NCBI GenBank assembly: GCA_036397975.1
Contig: DASWHW010000047.1
Span: 1 to 25,339, forward strand
Direction of reading: 5' to 3'
DNA: 25,339 nucleotides
Source of the DNA: SZUA-287 sp036397975
GTDB lineage: Bacteria; Bacteroidota; Ignavibacteria; UBA10030; UBA6906
Program-made: the position numbers and the translations under genes
The notes under the pieces: generated by a model
What the model saw: only the letters and a program-made list of their open reading frames with translations
Database searches by the model: none
Told to the model about the DNA's origin: nothing
In this document: piece by piece, positions 1-7,558 of the stretch
Layout of the letters: each line of letters opens with the position of its first letter
Numbering within the stretch: position 1 is the stretch's first letter

Positions 1-45
1 TTGATCGGAAAGGAAACGCGCGGTTTCGGTGCCCGTACTGAATGC

Positions 46-78
46 AAAAAGCCCCTCCGACCTGGAAGGGCTTTTTTT
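46..78. terminator. bidirectional rho-independent terminator
   Basis: An A-run at 46-50 is followed by an 8-position stem with one mismatch (GCCCCTCC at 51-58 against GGAAGGGC at 64-71), a 5-base loop and a T-run at 72-78. It can terminate the minus-strand T9SS gene that stops at 102, and also anything read rightward from beyond the left edge. The 45 bases to its left are too few to assign to a gene. Confidence 0.85.
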
Positions 79-101
79 ACGAATCTTAAGACTGTTCAGA
101 A

Positions 102-1193
102 TTACCGCACGAGCATCAACTTCTTTGTCGAAACAAAGTTCCCTGCCTGTAACGTGTACATATAGACACCGGATGATAGGTTTGCAGCATTGAGCCGAAC
201 GGTGTGTACGCCCTTCTCCTGCTCTCCTTGAACAAGCGTCGCGACGACTTGTCCAAGCGAATTGTAAACTGTCAGGGAAACATTTGCCCGCTCAGGTAAA
301 CCGTACTCGATGACGGTCGATGGGTTGAATGGGTTCGGGTAGTTTTGATCCAGATAATACTCAGTTGGAATTTCCTGCGCGCCTACTCCCGTGAGAATAT
401 CCACCACTACAACCGGACTGAAACTGGTCGTTCCATCGTAGTCGATTTGCTTGAGTCTGTACGACCATTGGCCCGCACTCGCGGTTTCATCGGTATGTGA
501 ATAATAGTGCGGTTCGATTGTCGTTCCATGACCCGGAATGAACACACCAGGGAGCGAAGCAAAGCTCGGATCGCTCGATCCTTTGCGTTGAACCTCGAAG
601 CCGAAGTTGTTCACCTCAGAAACTGTTGACCATTCCAACAGGACTGTGGACTGCTGCGTTGGGTGTGCAGTGAACGAAGCAAGTTGAACAGGCAATGGAA
701 CGTCAACCACCACGCGAAGCGCGGATGCAAGAAGCCCGCCTCCAGCTGTTGCAGTATTGACGCTGCTTGTCGTCCTCATGTCCTGGGAATGAAACGTTCC
801 ATTGAAGTTGTCAGTAATGGTAAATATGGGACCGACCGGCAAATTGCCGGGTATCCAAGAAACTATGATAGGACCAGGACCCGTACCAATCTGATAGAGC
901 ATAACCCATGTTTTTATTGAAGAAGAGTTGCTACGTATGTCAGTTGAAAAATCATTCGGCGGGGATGTAACTCGGAAACGTGCATCAAATGCCCCGACAG
1001 GCGGCTGGGGAGGTGCTAGGACGTCTAGGCCCGGGTCTTCACCATCAGTCCCTGCTGAGTTTATGCCGATCGTTAAGATTGCGTTGGCTGAGCCGTCTGT
1101 AACCGAGACCGGATATGTCCACTCTCCTTGAGCTATTGCACCCACAGCAGCAAAGACCGCGAGCACGCCAGCCAGTATTAATCTCTTTCTCAT
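102..1193 (-). CDS. secreted protein with T9SS type A sorting domain
   Basis: The protein is 363 residues. A signal peptide covers about residues 1-21 (MRKRL start, hydrophobic core, AIA/Q cleavage). The middle carries a stretch common in T9SS cargo (about 200-270: LLEWSTVSEVNNFGFEVQR, later YRLKQIDYDG), probably a fibronectin-III-like fold. The last ~80 residues are a type A sorting domain (QNYPNPFNPST, YNSLGQVV, SGVYMYTL, KKLMLVR). By family knowledge such proteins cross the outer membrane through T9SS and are released or anchored after domain removal. The start at 1193 is chosen because GGAGG lies just upstream at about 1201-1206 and the signal peptide begins there; a longer frame to 1304 adds residues that do not fit a signal peptide. 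The gene stands alone with its own terminator. Cargo function is not recognisable. Confidence 0.88.
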   Translation of the reverse strand: MRKRLILAGVLAVFAAVGAIAQGEWTYPVSVTDGSANAILTIGINSAGTDGEDPGLDVLAPPQPPVGAFDARFRVTSPPNDFSTDIRSNSSSIKTWVMLYQIGTGPGPIIVSWIPGNLPVGPIFTITDNFNGTFHSQDMRTTSSVNTATAGGGLLASALRVVVDVPLPVQLASFTAHPTQQSTVLLEWSTVSEVNNFGFEVQRKGSSDPSFASLPGVFIPGHGTTIEPHYYSHTDETASAGQWSYRLKQIDYDGTTSFSPVVVVDILTGVGAQEIPTEYYLDQNYPNPFNPSTVIEYGLPERANVSLTVYNSLGQVVATLVQGEQEKGVHTVRLNAANLSSGVYMYTLQAGNFVSTKKLMLVR

Positions 1194-1429
1194 ATATCTC
1201 CCTCCATTATTAAAGTTGTTCTTGAAAGCTAAAAAAATCCGTGCATGCGAAATTAAGGATTGTTTCTTGCCGCATTGAAAGCGAGAGTGTGGAAATGTGC
1301 TCAATCTGGTCTAACCAGGAAATGACATGGTCAGAAGGTTTACAATTTTTATATTAAGTTCTAAACAGGGTTTTTGTAGGAAAAATAGCTGGCTTGCGCC
1401 TGTATACTAAGGAGACCTCATAGATAAAC

Positions 1430-1447
1430 GGGTGATAGATATCACCC
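1430..1447 (-). terminator. hairpin 3' of the phosphate transporter
   Basis: GGGTGAT at 1430-1436 pairs with ATCACCC at 1441-1447 across a 4-base loop, 9 bases beyond the transporter stop codon on the minus strand. The sequence after it on that strand is only weakly T-rich, so it may be a weak terminator or only an mRNA 3'-end hairpin. Confidence 0.45.
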
Positions 1448-1456
1448 ATCCAGTGC

Positions 1457-2452
1457 CTAGAAAAGTGGCGAGATCAGCTCAATTATGTAAAACATAAGCG
1501 CTGCAGCCCCTGCAGATGCAGGAATCGTTAAAACCCATGCGGCAATGATCTTACCTGCGATTCCCCATCGAACTGCGGAGAGCCTGCGGGTAGCCCCCAC
1601 ACCCATGATCGCACCCGCTACGGTGTGCGTAGTGCTAACCGGGATACCCGCTATTGCCGTCCCAAAGAGCATCGCAGCACCTGCAGTCTCAGCACAAAAC
1701 CCGCCAATCGGGCGGAGATGAGTAAGCCGCATGCCCATTGTCCGCACCACCTTCCAGCCCCCGATATAAGTCCCTGCAGCAATTGCAAGGTGTGCCGAAA
1801 GTATAACCCATATTGGGACGGTAAAGGTTTCAAGATATCCTCCGGCATAAAGGACTAACGCGATGATACCCATGGTTTTCTGAGCATCATTAGTTCCGTG
1901 CCCGAGACTAAAAGCAGCCGATGAAATGAGCTGACCAAGCCGGAAAGCACGGTCTACTCGGTTTGGCGGTTGGTTCCGGGCAGCCCACGTCGCGCCAACC
2001 ATGAAAAAGAATCCCATAACCATGCCGAGTATCGGGGCAACAAAGATGAAAATCGTCACCTTCAATATGCCCGGGATGATCAACCCCTCAACTCCCGCCT
2101 TCATCAGTCCTGCCCCGGCAAGCCCGCCGATCAGCGAATGCGATACGCTGATGGGAAGCCCGAGCCGCGTGCATAACTCAGTCCAAATAATCGCGCCGAC
2201 AAGTGCCGCAAGTATGAATTGCTCGTTAACGATCTCGACATTGACAATACCTTTACCAATCGTTTTTGCAACTGCAACGCCAAACACAAACGCTGCAGCA
2301 AAGTTGAAAAAGGCCGCCCAGACAACTGCTGCCCGTGGCGAGAGAACTTGTGTTGATACTATCGTAGCAATCGAATTTGCAGCATCATTCATCCCGTTGA
2401 GAAAATCGAAAACAAGCGCCAGGACGATAACAAGAATGACAAGGCTGAGCAT
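1457..2452 (-). CDS. pit: PiT-family inorganic phosphate transporter
   Basis: The protein is 331 residues and almost entirely hydrophobic with about ten membrane segments. Both halves carry the PiT signature: FLNGMNDAANSIAT at residues 17-30 and GHGTNDAQKTMG at 184-195, with the paired SVSHSLIGG (102-110) and VSTTHTVAGA motifs of the inverted repeats. PiT proteins import phosphate, usually as metal-phosphate, using the cation gradient. Its length fits bacterial PiT members without a large central loop. It lies 54 bases downstream of a DUF47 gene, the usual PiT partner in bacteria, and is the last gene of that run. Whether the co-transported ion is H+ or Na+ cannot be read from the sequence. 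Confidence 0.93.
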   Translation of the reverse strand: MLSLVILVIVLALVFDFLNGMNDAANSIATIVSTQVLSPRAAVVWAAFFNFAAAFVFGVAVAKTIGKGIVNVEIVNEQFILAALVGAIIWTELCTRLGLPISVSHSLIGGLAGAGLMKAGVEGLIIPGILKVTIFIFVAPILGMVMGFFFMVGATWAARNQPPNRVDRAFRLGQLISSAAFSLGHGTNDAQKTMGIIALVLYAGGYLETFTVPIWVILSAHLAIAAGTYIGGWKVVRTMGMRLTHLRPIGGFCAETAGAAMLFGTAIAGIPVSTTHTVAGAIMGVGATRRLSAVRWGIAGKIIAAWVLTIPASAGAAALMFYIIELISPLF

Positions 2453-2506
2453 CAGATCGTGCTTAGCGTGAAGTGAAGAACTCGTTCAGGAAACATCGCT
2501 TTAGGT

Positions 2507-3157
2507 TCACGCATTCTTTACAATGATCCCATCGATAACATTTGCGGCATCCTCACATCTGTCGGTAGCCCCTTCCAGTCCAACAAGCAGTTCTTTCGAC
2601 TTAATCAGCAAGATGGGGTCTTTACAGGTATCAAAGAGATTCGCAATGGCACGCTCAAAAAGGTCGTCTGACTCGTTTTCGATGCTATGAATCCGAACGA
2701 GCCCTTCGCGTATCAACGACGCATTCTTCAAGTCGGAAAGCCCGGGTAACACACGATGGAGCTGAGCCACGGCTTCATACACAAAATGGGCGAGTCTCTC
2801 CTGCTCCGGCGTGATCGTATCGACCCGATAGAGATTGATCCGAGTTGCGGCTCCCTGCATTGCATCCAGAATATCGTCGAGTTTTGACGCCAGTTCATGA
2901 ATATCTTCCCGGTCGAAGGGCGTGATGAACGTGGAACCGAGATCGCTATATATCTGGTGTGTAATCTCATCTCCCTTGTGTTCCAGCTCTTCAATCTTCT
3001 TGATCTTTTGCTCGCGTTCTTCTTTAGAGATGTCGTTCGACATAAGAGATTTAAACACGTCAGCGCTAACGAGGAGATTCTCGACATCTTTTTTCAACAG
3101 GTTTAGGAATTTTCCATCCTTCGGGAGAAGGGCATGAAGAAATGATTCGAATGTCAT
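2507..3157 (-). CDS. DUF47 family PhoU-like phosphate transport regulator
   Basis: This is a 216-residue, mostly helical, charged protein. Recognisable stretches are an N-terminal LLPKDGKFLNLL, then EREQKIKKIEELEHKGDEITHQI near residue 50, and FDREDIHELASKLDDILDAM near 85, the acidic ExxxDxxxD helices that bind metal clusters in PhoU/DUF47 proteins. DUF47 proteins pair with PiT transporters and are thought to modulate phosphate uptake, as PhoU does for Pst. The start at 3157 is preceded by AGAGG and gives the family's usual length; the frame stays open upstream into the dipeptidase gene, but that extension has no resemblance to the family. It lies 23 bases after the pepD-like stop and 54 bases before the PiT start. 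Confidence 0.9.
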   Translation of the reverse strand: MTFESFLHALLPKDGKFLNLLKKDVENLLVSADVFKSLMSNDISKEEREQKIKKIEELEHKGDEITHQIYSDLGSTFITPFDREDIHELASKLDDILDAMQGAATRINLYRVDTITPEQERLAHFVYEAVAQLHRVLPGLSDLKNASLIREGLVRIHSIENESDDLFERAIANLFDTCKDPILLIKSKELLVGLEGATDRCEDAANVIDGIIVKNA

Positions 3158-3180
3158 CGAAAATACCTCTCTTCGATATT

Positions 3181-4647
3181 CTAGTTTTCTTGTTTCTCGG
3201 CAAACTCGTTGAGAACCAGGGTAAGGAGTTTCCAAAATCGCTCCACCGTACGGATTTCGACACGTTCTGTTGGAGAATGTGCGCCCAGAATTGTGGGGCC
3301 GAACGAAACCATATCGATGCCCGGGTATTTCTCGCCGATGATGCCGCATTCCAGTCCAGCGTGAATGGCCTTCACTTCAGGTTCCGCCCCAAACAGAGTC
3401 ACATGGGATTTCTTTGTAACGGCCAGTGCGGTAGAATTCAAATTCGGTTTCCATCCTGGATAGCCATCTGTTGTCTCAATACGAGCGTCGACCAGCGCTC
3501 CGATGATTGCAACCCGAGCCATAACTTCATCAAGGGCAGATCGGACTGAGCTTCGCTGATTCGTCCCGACGGTTATTGCTTCTCGTTCAGTCTTGATTGT
3601 CGCAACGTTCGTCGAGGTTTCGACCAAACCAGGAATGTCAGGGCTCATGCGCATGACACCATGCGGGAGGGCAACGAGTAAATCGATAATCTTTTTTTGA
3701 TCATTGATTGTGAGGGCTTCGGTTTCAGTTTTGTTGAGTGGAGAGACTGCAGCATTCAGAGAGGGTTCAACCGCGCCAAACTCGTTGCGAAAAGTGAGAT
3801 TCCACATCGATACTTGTCCTTCCACCCATCCTGCATCTTCCTTCCTCACCCAAATACTTACCCTTGCTTCGCGGGGAATTGCATTTCGAAGACTGCCGCC
3901 GTCGATCGAGAATATCCTTGTCTTTGATCCGATCGCATGAAGAATTCTTGCAAGAAGCTTTATCGCATTTCCCCTGCCGGAGTCGATATCGATCCCTGAA
4001 TGCCCCCCACTCAATCCCTTCATCTCGAGCAGAAACCCAACTCCCTCTGATGGAATTTTTTCCCTTTTGACCGTGAGTGTCAACAGGGTGTCGCGTCCAC
4101 CTGCACATCCAACATACAGGGCTCCATCCTCCTCTGAATCCAGATTCAGGAGAATCTTGCTCTTAAGGAAATCTCTCTGCAATCCATGGGCGCCGGTAAG
4201 ACCGGTTTCCTCATCGATCGTAAAAAGAAACTCCATTGGACCATGGACCGTTGTCCTATCCGCCATAACAGCAAGCGCGGCTGCAACACCAATACCGTTA
4301 TCGGATCCAAGTGTTGTTCCTTTGGCGCGAATATATCCATTGCTTCGCTCAAGCTGGATTCCATCCCGTTCAAAATCATGTTCAATATCGCTGTTCTTCT
4401 CACAGACCATATCAAGGTGGCACTGCAACGCGACCGATGGTGATTTCTCTTTTCCGTTCGTCGCAGGCTTTCGAACAACAATGTTGCCCGTCTTGTCCTG
4501 ATCCGTCTCAAGCGCTAGTTCGCGCGAAACACTCAGGATGAACGCCCGAATCTTCTGTTCTTTCTTTGATGGTCGGGGAATGTCTGAGATCTTAGCAAAA
4601 AAATCCCAGAGGGGTTGCGGCGTGAGACCCTTTACTACATCAGACAA
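3181..4647 (-). CDS. pepD: aminoacyl-histidine dipeptidase (PepD, M20 family)
   Basis: From a TTG at 4645-4647 the protein is 488 residues, close to E. coli PepD (485). The opening LTPQPLWDFFAKISDIPRPS aligns with the PepD N-terminus. Zinc-site motifs are in place: CHLDM (H77, D79), TTLGSDNGIG (D116), TIDEETG (E146/E147, general base and ligand), LDSEEDG (D170) and a late GAHSPTE histidine near residue 460. GLSGGHSGIDI marks the lid/dimerisation domain. PepD hydrolyses Xaa-His and other dipeptides in the cytoplasm. TTG is preferred because AGGGG lies 5 bases upstream and homology starts there; no ATG fits, and the farther TTG at 4746 adds 33 unrelated residues. It probably shares a transcript with the downstream DUF47 and PiT genes, although no functional link to phosphate is obvious. 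Confidence 0.92.
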   Translation of the reverse strand: MSDVVKGLTPQPLWDFFAKISDIPRPSKKEQKIRAFILSVSRELALETDQDKTGNIVVRKPATNGKEKSPSVALQCHLDMVCEKNSDIEHDFERDGIQLERSNGYIRAKGTTLGSDNGIGVAAALAVMADRTTVHGPMEFLFTIDEETGLTGAHGLQRDFLKSKILLNLDSEEDGALYVGCAGGRDTLLTLTVKREKIPSEGVGFLLEMKGLSGGHSGIDIDSGRGNAIKLLARILHAIGSKTRIFSIDGGSLRNAIPREARVSIWVRKEDAGWVEGQVSMWNLTFRNEFGAVEPSLNAAVSPLNKTETEALTINDQKKIIDLLVALPHGVMRMSPDIPGLVETSTNVATIKTEREAITVGTNQRSSVRSALDEVMARVAIIGALVDARIETTDGYPGWKPNLNSTALAVTKKSHVTLFGAEPEVKAIHAGLECGIIGEKYPGIDMVSFGPTILGAHSPTERVEIRTVERFWKLLTLVLNEFAEKQEN

Positions 4648-4790
4648 ACGTACCCCTGACAGTCTTGATTGGGAAAGAAAACAACATGGTGGCCGAGGTT
4701 GGCCAGCGGCTTGGAATGGTCGGTAGACCGATGAAAATCCGCACAAATATAACTGATTTCCAACCTGACCGCAACTATCCGGATCGTCAG

Positions 4791-5225
4791 TTATTCATCA
4801 GGGAATGCCCTGCCGCGCAATTTTTTCGTACGGCTACGCCTTTTTTTTGAATCAACGCGGTCTCTCTTTGCCCCGGAAGGAACTCGGGTGGCAATGCGCT
4901 TTTTCCTCGGCGCAAGAGCTGTTCGCAGCATCGCTGACAATTTCTCCACTGCAATCTCTCGATTCCGATATTGACTTCGGCTTTCCTGGACGTTAACCGT
5001 CAGAGTGCCGTCTGCACTCATCTGAGAACGAAGCTGAGAAACAATTTGTTTTTTTTGTTTGTCCGAAAGTGAAGTGGATTCATTCACGCTAAACATCAGC
5101 GTGACCCGGGAGGCAACTTTATTCACGTTTTGCCCTCCCGGCCCTCCACTCCGGGAAAAAACGAATTTCAATTCGTCACTCGAAATAACGACGCCACTCT
5201 TAATAATGACTTCACGTCCAGGCAT
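4791..5225 (-). CDS. arfB: ArfB/YaeJ-like ribosome rescue peptidyl-tRNA hydrolase
   Basis: The protein is 144 residues. It has the class I release-factor catalytic loop SGGPGGQNVNK with GGQ at residues 30-32, but no codon-recognition domain. The C-terminus is strongly basic (APRKKRIATR, then SKKRRSRTKKLRGR), as in ArfB, where this tail enters the empty mRNA channel of a stalled ribosome. The GGQ glutamine then releases the nascent chain. The start at 5225 is chosen because the ArfB family begins about 25 residues before GGQ; upstream ATG (5282) and TTG (5309) codons in frame add residues outside the family and have no better ribosome-binding site. It lies 143 bases upstream of pepD on the same strand. 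Confidence 0.9.
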   Translation of the reverse strand: MPGREVIIKSGVVISSDELKFVFSRSGGPGGQNVNKVASRVTLMFSVNESTSLSDKQKKQIVSQLRSQMSADGTLTVNVQESRSQYRNREIAVEKLSAMLRTALAPRKKRIATRVPSGAKRDRVDSKKRRSRTKKLRGRAFPDE

Positions 5226-5290
5226 GACCAGCACTTTGTTGTTTTTGAACGCTCTTCTCAGTACAATGTGGCTATCCCACATTTCAGGAG

Positions 5291-5548
5291 ATGCCGCGCC
5301 ACTTGACAATCAACCCCGGCAATGGTTACATCATCACTCTTCGGCAAATCAAAGAAATAGGATCGCCGTGGATTGTGCGCGTCCACCGTAAAAGAATATT
5401 CGGCAAGAAGTTGATTTCATCGGACTGGTTCTTGAATGAAGATCAGGCAAGGAGGTTTGTGAAAGACCTCGAAAAAGAATTGAGTGAGAACAAGCGCGCA
5501 ACGCTTCGCTCAAGAAAACCAGGCTGGACGTTCCACCAAGCATCGTAG
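5291..5548 (+). CDS. small conserved-looking protein of unknown function
   Basis: An 85-residue basic, soluble protein with no signal peptide or membrane segment and no family I recognise. It has a plausible beta-beta-alpha pattern: IITLRQIKEIGSPWIVRVHR, then KKLISSDWFLNEDQARRFVKDLEKEL, which reads as a strand pair followed by an amphipathic helix. The start is uncertain. AGGAG abuts the ATG at 5291 with no spacing, while the in-frame TTG at 5303 would be 12 bases from it. The gene diverges from arfB (66 bases between starts), and its stop codon directly abuts that of the convergent methyltransferase. Good amino-acid composition and lack of a competing frame make it likely real. Confidence 0.62.
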   Translation: MPRHLTINPGNGYIITLRQIKEIGSPWIVRVHRKRIFGKKLISSDWFLNEDQARRFVKDLEKELSENKRATLRSRKPGWTFHQAS

Positions 5549-6187
5549 CTACTTCTTTTCAAGGATCTTCACCTGCCAAAGCCAGGTCCTCTCGCTATAC
5601 ACCTCTACCAATCCTGACCGCTTCATTTCATCTTCAAGCAATTCCGGACGATGATACCAAGGATGAAATGACCATCCAAGAACCTTCCCAACGTATTCGG
5701 ATGTCGAGAACATCAGCCGTGGCAGAAGACGCGATGATGGATACGAGACTGCAAAATACTTCTTCGTCCGGCTTGCCGATTCACAGATCATCGCCAGGGG
5801 CCTATACGTGCAACAGAGCACCTTGTCCATGATAACGATATCGGACACCGGCACACTGCCATTCATCTCGAGCAAGTCGCCGACCACATATGATACCTTG
5901 TTTGCATGCCCACGCTGGGAAGCAAATTCCCTTGCCTTCGCAACCATCTCGGCCGAAACATCGATACCAAACGCAGTAACTGCACCGGCGTCCAGCAAGG
6001 AGATGTGCAGCCCACCCACTCCACATCCGATTTCCAGAACAGAATTACCCCTGATGCCCAGAGTTAATAACCCATCGGCGAGTACTTGCTGTGCCTTATC
6101 GAGGCCCTTCCTCTTAAAGTTTCTTGCGTATCTTGAAGAATTCTTGGAGAAAAACTTTGCTGCTCCTTTTGTTGAACAACATTTCAT
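5549..6187 (-). CDS. class I SAM-dependent methyltransferase
   Basis: A 212-residue protein with motif I VLEIGCGVGGLH at residues 50-61, the acidic motif II end GIDVSAEMV around 74-82, and YVVGDLLEM around 100-108, i.e. a Rossmann-fold SAM methyltransferase. The N-terminal FFSKNSSRYARNFKRKGLDK helix is typical of small-molecule or lipid-type methyltransferases that follow UbiE/BchM-like patterns. Two cysteine pairs stand out: C3-C4 at the N-terminus and C125-C126 in DKVLCCTY, just after motif post-I. GAGG lies 5-6 bases before the ATG at 6187. It is a single gene with its stop touching that of the plus-strand neighbour. The substrate is unknown; the cysteines hint at thiol or metalloid chemistry, but that is inference. 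Confidence 0.85.
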   Translation of the reverse strand: MKCCSTKGAAKFFSKNSSRYARNFKRKGLDKAQQVLADGLLTLGIRGNSVLEIGCGVGGLHISLLDAGAVTAFGIDVSAEMVAKAREFASQRGHANKVSYVVGDLLEMNGSVPVSDIVIMDKVLCCTYRPLAMICESASRTKKYFAVSYPSSRLLPRLMFSTSEYVGKVLGWSFHPWYHRPELLEDEMKRSGLVEVYSERTWLWQVKILEKK

Positions 6188-6390
6188 GATGTCCTCGTAA
6201 GTATGAACAACGGTGGCACTTGCAGGCTAATGGCTGAATTCCAGCATTAGAGAATCCGAATCCGGCACTTTGAAGGGGAAACTGTCTCAGAACAACGTGT
6301 TTTTGGAGAACAAGACTTGGCACAGCAATTGGAACCTTCTTGACCAAGAAACGAAAAAAACAGCATTAAATAAACTCTACGGGGGTAACA

Positions 6391-6705
6391 GTGAAACGGT
6401 CAAAATTCATAGCAGTCCTTTTTGCTGCCGCGCTGTGCGTATCCGCGGATGTAACTTTCGCCGGGGTTGGCGTTGTCGTGAAGGTTCGACCACCTGCGGC
6501 AAGAAAAGAAGTCATCATTGCCAGGCCACATGTGCACAGCGTATGGATCGGCGGTCAATGGCGATGGAACGCGAGGACTCAATCGCATGAATGGGTTCCC
6601 GGCAAGTGGGTCAATGGGCGCAGAGGCTTTGTCTGGGTCGGTGGACATTGGAAAAAAACTCGTGGCGGATGGATGTACGTCGAAGGCCATTGGGGTAAAA
6701 AATAA
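6391..6705 (+). CDS. exported WXXGXW/YXWGXW-repeat protein
   Basis: A 104-residue protein starting at GTG with GGGGG 5 bases upstream (6381-6385). Residues 1-24 form a signal peptide (MKRSKFIAVLFAAALCVSADVTFA). The rest is a tandem of Trp-rich units: VWIGGQWRW, EWVPGKWV, VWVGGHWKK, MYVEGHWGK, the pattern of the YXWGXW/WXXGXW repeat family found in small periplasmic or surface proteins. The biochemical role of that family is not established. It lies 25 bases upstream of a lipoprotein gene and both end at the terminator at 7510-7542, so they are probably one transcript. Confidence 0.85.
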   Translation: MKRSKFIAVLFAAALCVSADVTFAGVGVVVKVRPPAARKEVIIARPHVHSVWIGGQWRWNARTQSHEWVPGKWVNGRRGFVWVGGHWKKTRGGWMYVEGHWGKK

Positions 6706-6730
6706 TATGTCTCTCGGAAAGGAAAATACA

Positions 6731-7495
6731 ATGTCACACAAATATCTTCACTCTCTTACTCTACTTCTATGCGCGGTCGGGGTGGCCTCTGTTGCGGTCA
6801 TCGGGTGCGGGAAAAACCTATCTCCAACAGATTCCCAAAGTGCAATTACCGAGGATGACGCGGCGGATGTCGTTGCTGCGTCGATGGGCGGTAGTTCTTC
6901 AAGCGAAGGTCTCTCGGCTCAATTGAAGTTGGCGGCTGAGCTTGGCAGCGGGCCAACTGCCCCTGATGCCCCTGCAACGATCGATGGCATCACGTTCGAT
7001 ACCACCATCGTGCGACAAGCGTTCGGGCTCGGATACAGCTATAGATATACTTATTACATCAGCTATCTCTTTTCGAACCTTGGGAACACACTTGATTTGT
7101 CGTACGCCATGAAAGGGGTGTACGATCTTCCGCGTATGTCATCGGATGACTCGGCGAACGCGGTCTTGAATCTCAATCACATCGTTGATTCAAATGCAAC
7201 GTTGACCGTCAACGGATCGTATCTCCGTCTTGGAAGCCAGCAATTTAAGGTGCGGGATCAACTCTCGATCACGAGTCAGATCACAATGTCCCTCACGAAT
7301 GTGGAAGTGGACAAGTTTACCAAACTGATTCAAAGCGGTACGGCAACAGTTTCAATATCGGTCCAGGCATCCAATGGACGATCGTTCTCGCGCACCGGTA
7401 CTATCACCTTCGACGGCAACCAGCGGGCGACACTGCTGCTTGGTGCTCGTCTGTTTATTCTTGATCTCATTCGCGGTGAAGCGGAAGCAGGGTAA
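6731..7495 (+). CDS. putative lipoprotein, function unknown
   Basis: A 254-residue protein with a lipoprotein signal: MSHKYLHS, a hydrophobic core, then lipobox VIGC with C26 as the predicted lipidated residue. A low-complexity Ser/Gly/Ala linker (about 45-75) leads into a beta-rich domain with alternating hydrophobic pattern (e.g. QITMSLTNVEVDKFTKLI, ATVSISVQASNGRSFSRTGT). I recognise no family. The ATG at 6731 has AAAGGA 7 bases upstream; an in-frame ATG at 6707 would add eight residues before the signal peptide and has no site. It follows the WXXGXW gene in the same likely operon, so both products probably act in the envelope. Confidence 0.82.
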   Translation: MSHKYLHSLTLLLCAVGVASVAVIGCGKNLSPTDSQSAITEDDAADVVAASMGGSSSSEGLSAQLKLAAELGSGPTAPDAPATIDGITFDTTIVRQAFGLGYSYRYTYYISYLFSNLGNTLDLSYAMKGVYDLPRMSSDDSANAVLNLNHIVDSNATLTVNGSYLRLGSQQFKVRDQLSITSQITMSLTNVEVDKFTKLIQSGTATVSISVQASNGRSFSRTGTITFDGNQRATLLLGARLFILDLIRGEAEAG

Positions 7496-7509
7496 CACTC
7501 AACGAAAAG

Positions 7510-7542
7510 GCGGTGTCAGGATTCTGACACCGCTTTCTTGTT
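7510..7542 (+). terminator. rho-independent terminator
   Basis: A perfect 10-bp stem (GCGGTGTCAG at 7510-7519 with CTGACACCGC at 7524-7533), loop GATT, then TTTCTTGTT. It follows the lipoprotein stop by 14 bases and precedes the convergent DUF255 gene end at 7559. A's on its 5' side could let it also act leftward for that gene. Confidence 0.93.
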
Positions 7543-7558
7543 AATTCCCCATTCATGC

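Noticed and set aside
2001..2471. 156-codon plus-strand frame opposite the PiT gene
   Set aside because: Lies wholly antisense to a strong PiT transporter; sequence is low-complexity Thr/Ala/Ser/Pro, as expected from the reverse complement of a membrane protein gene.
6340..6374. Promoter upstream of the WXXGXW gene (TTGACC at 6340-6345)
   Set aside because: No convincing -10 hexamer at 16-18 bases; AT-rich sequence follows but spacing is poor.
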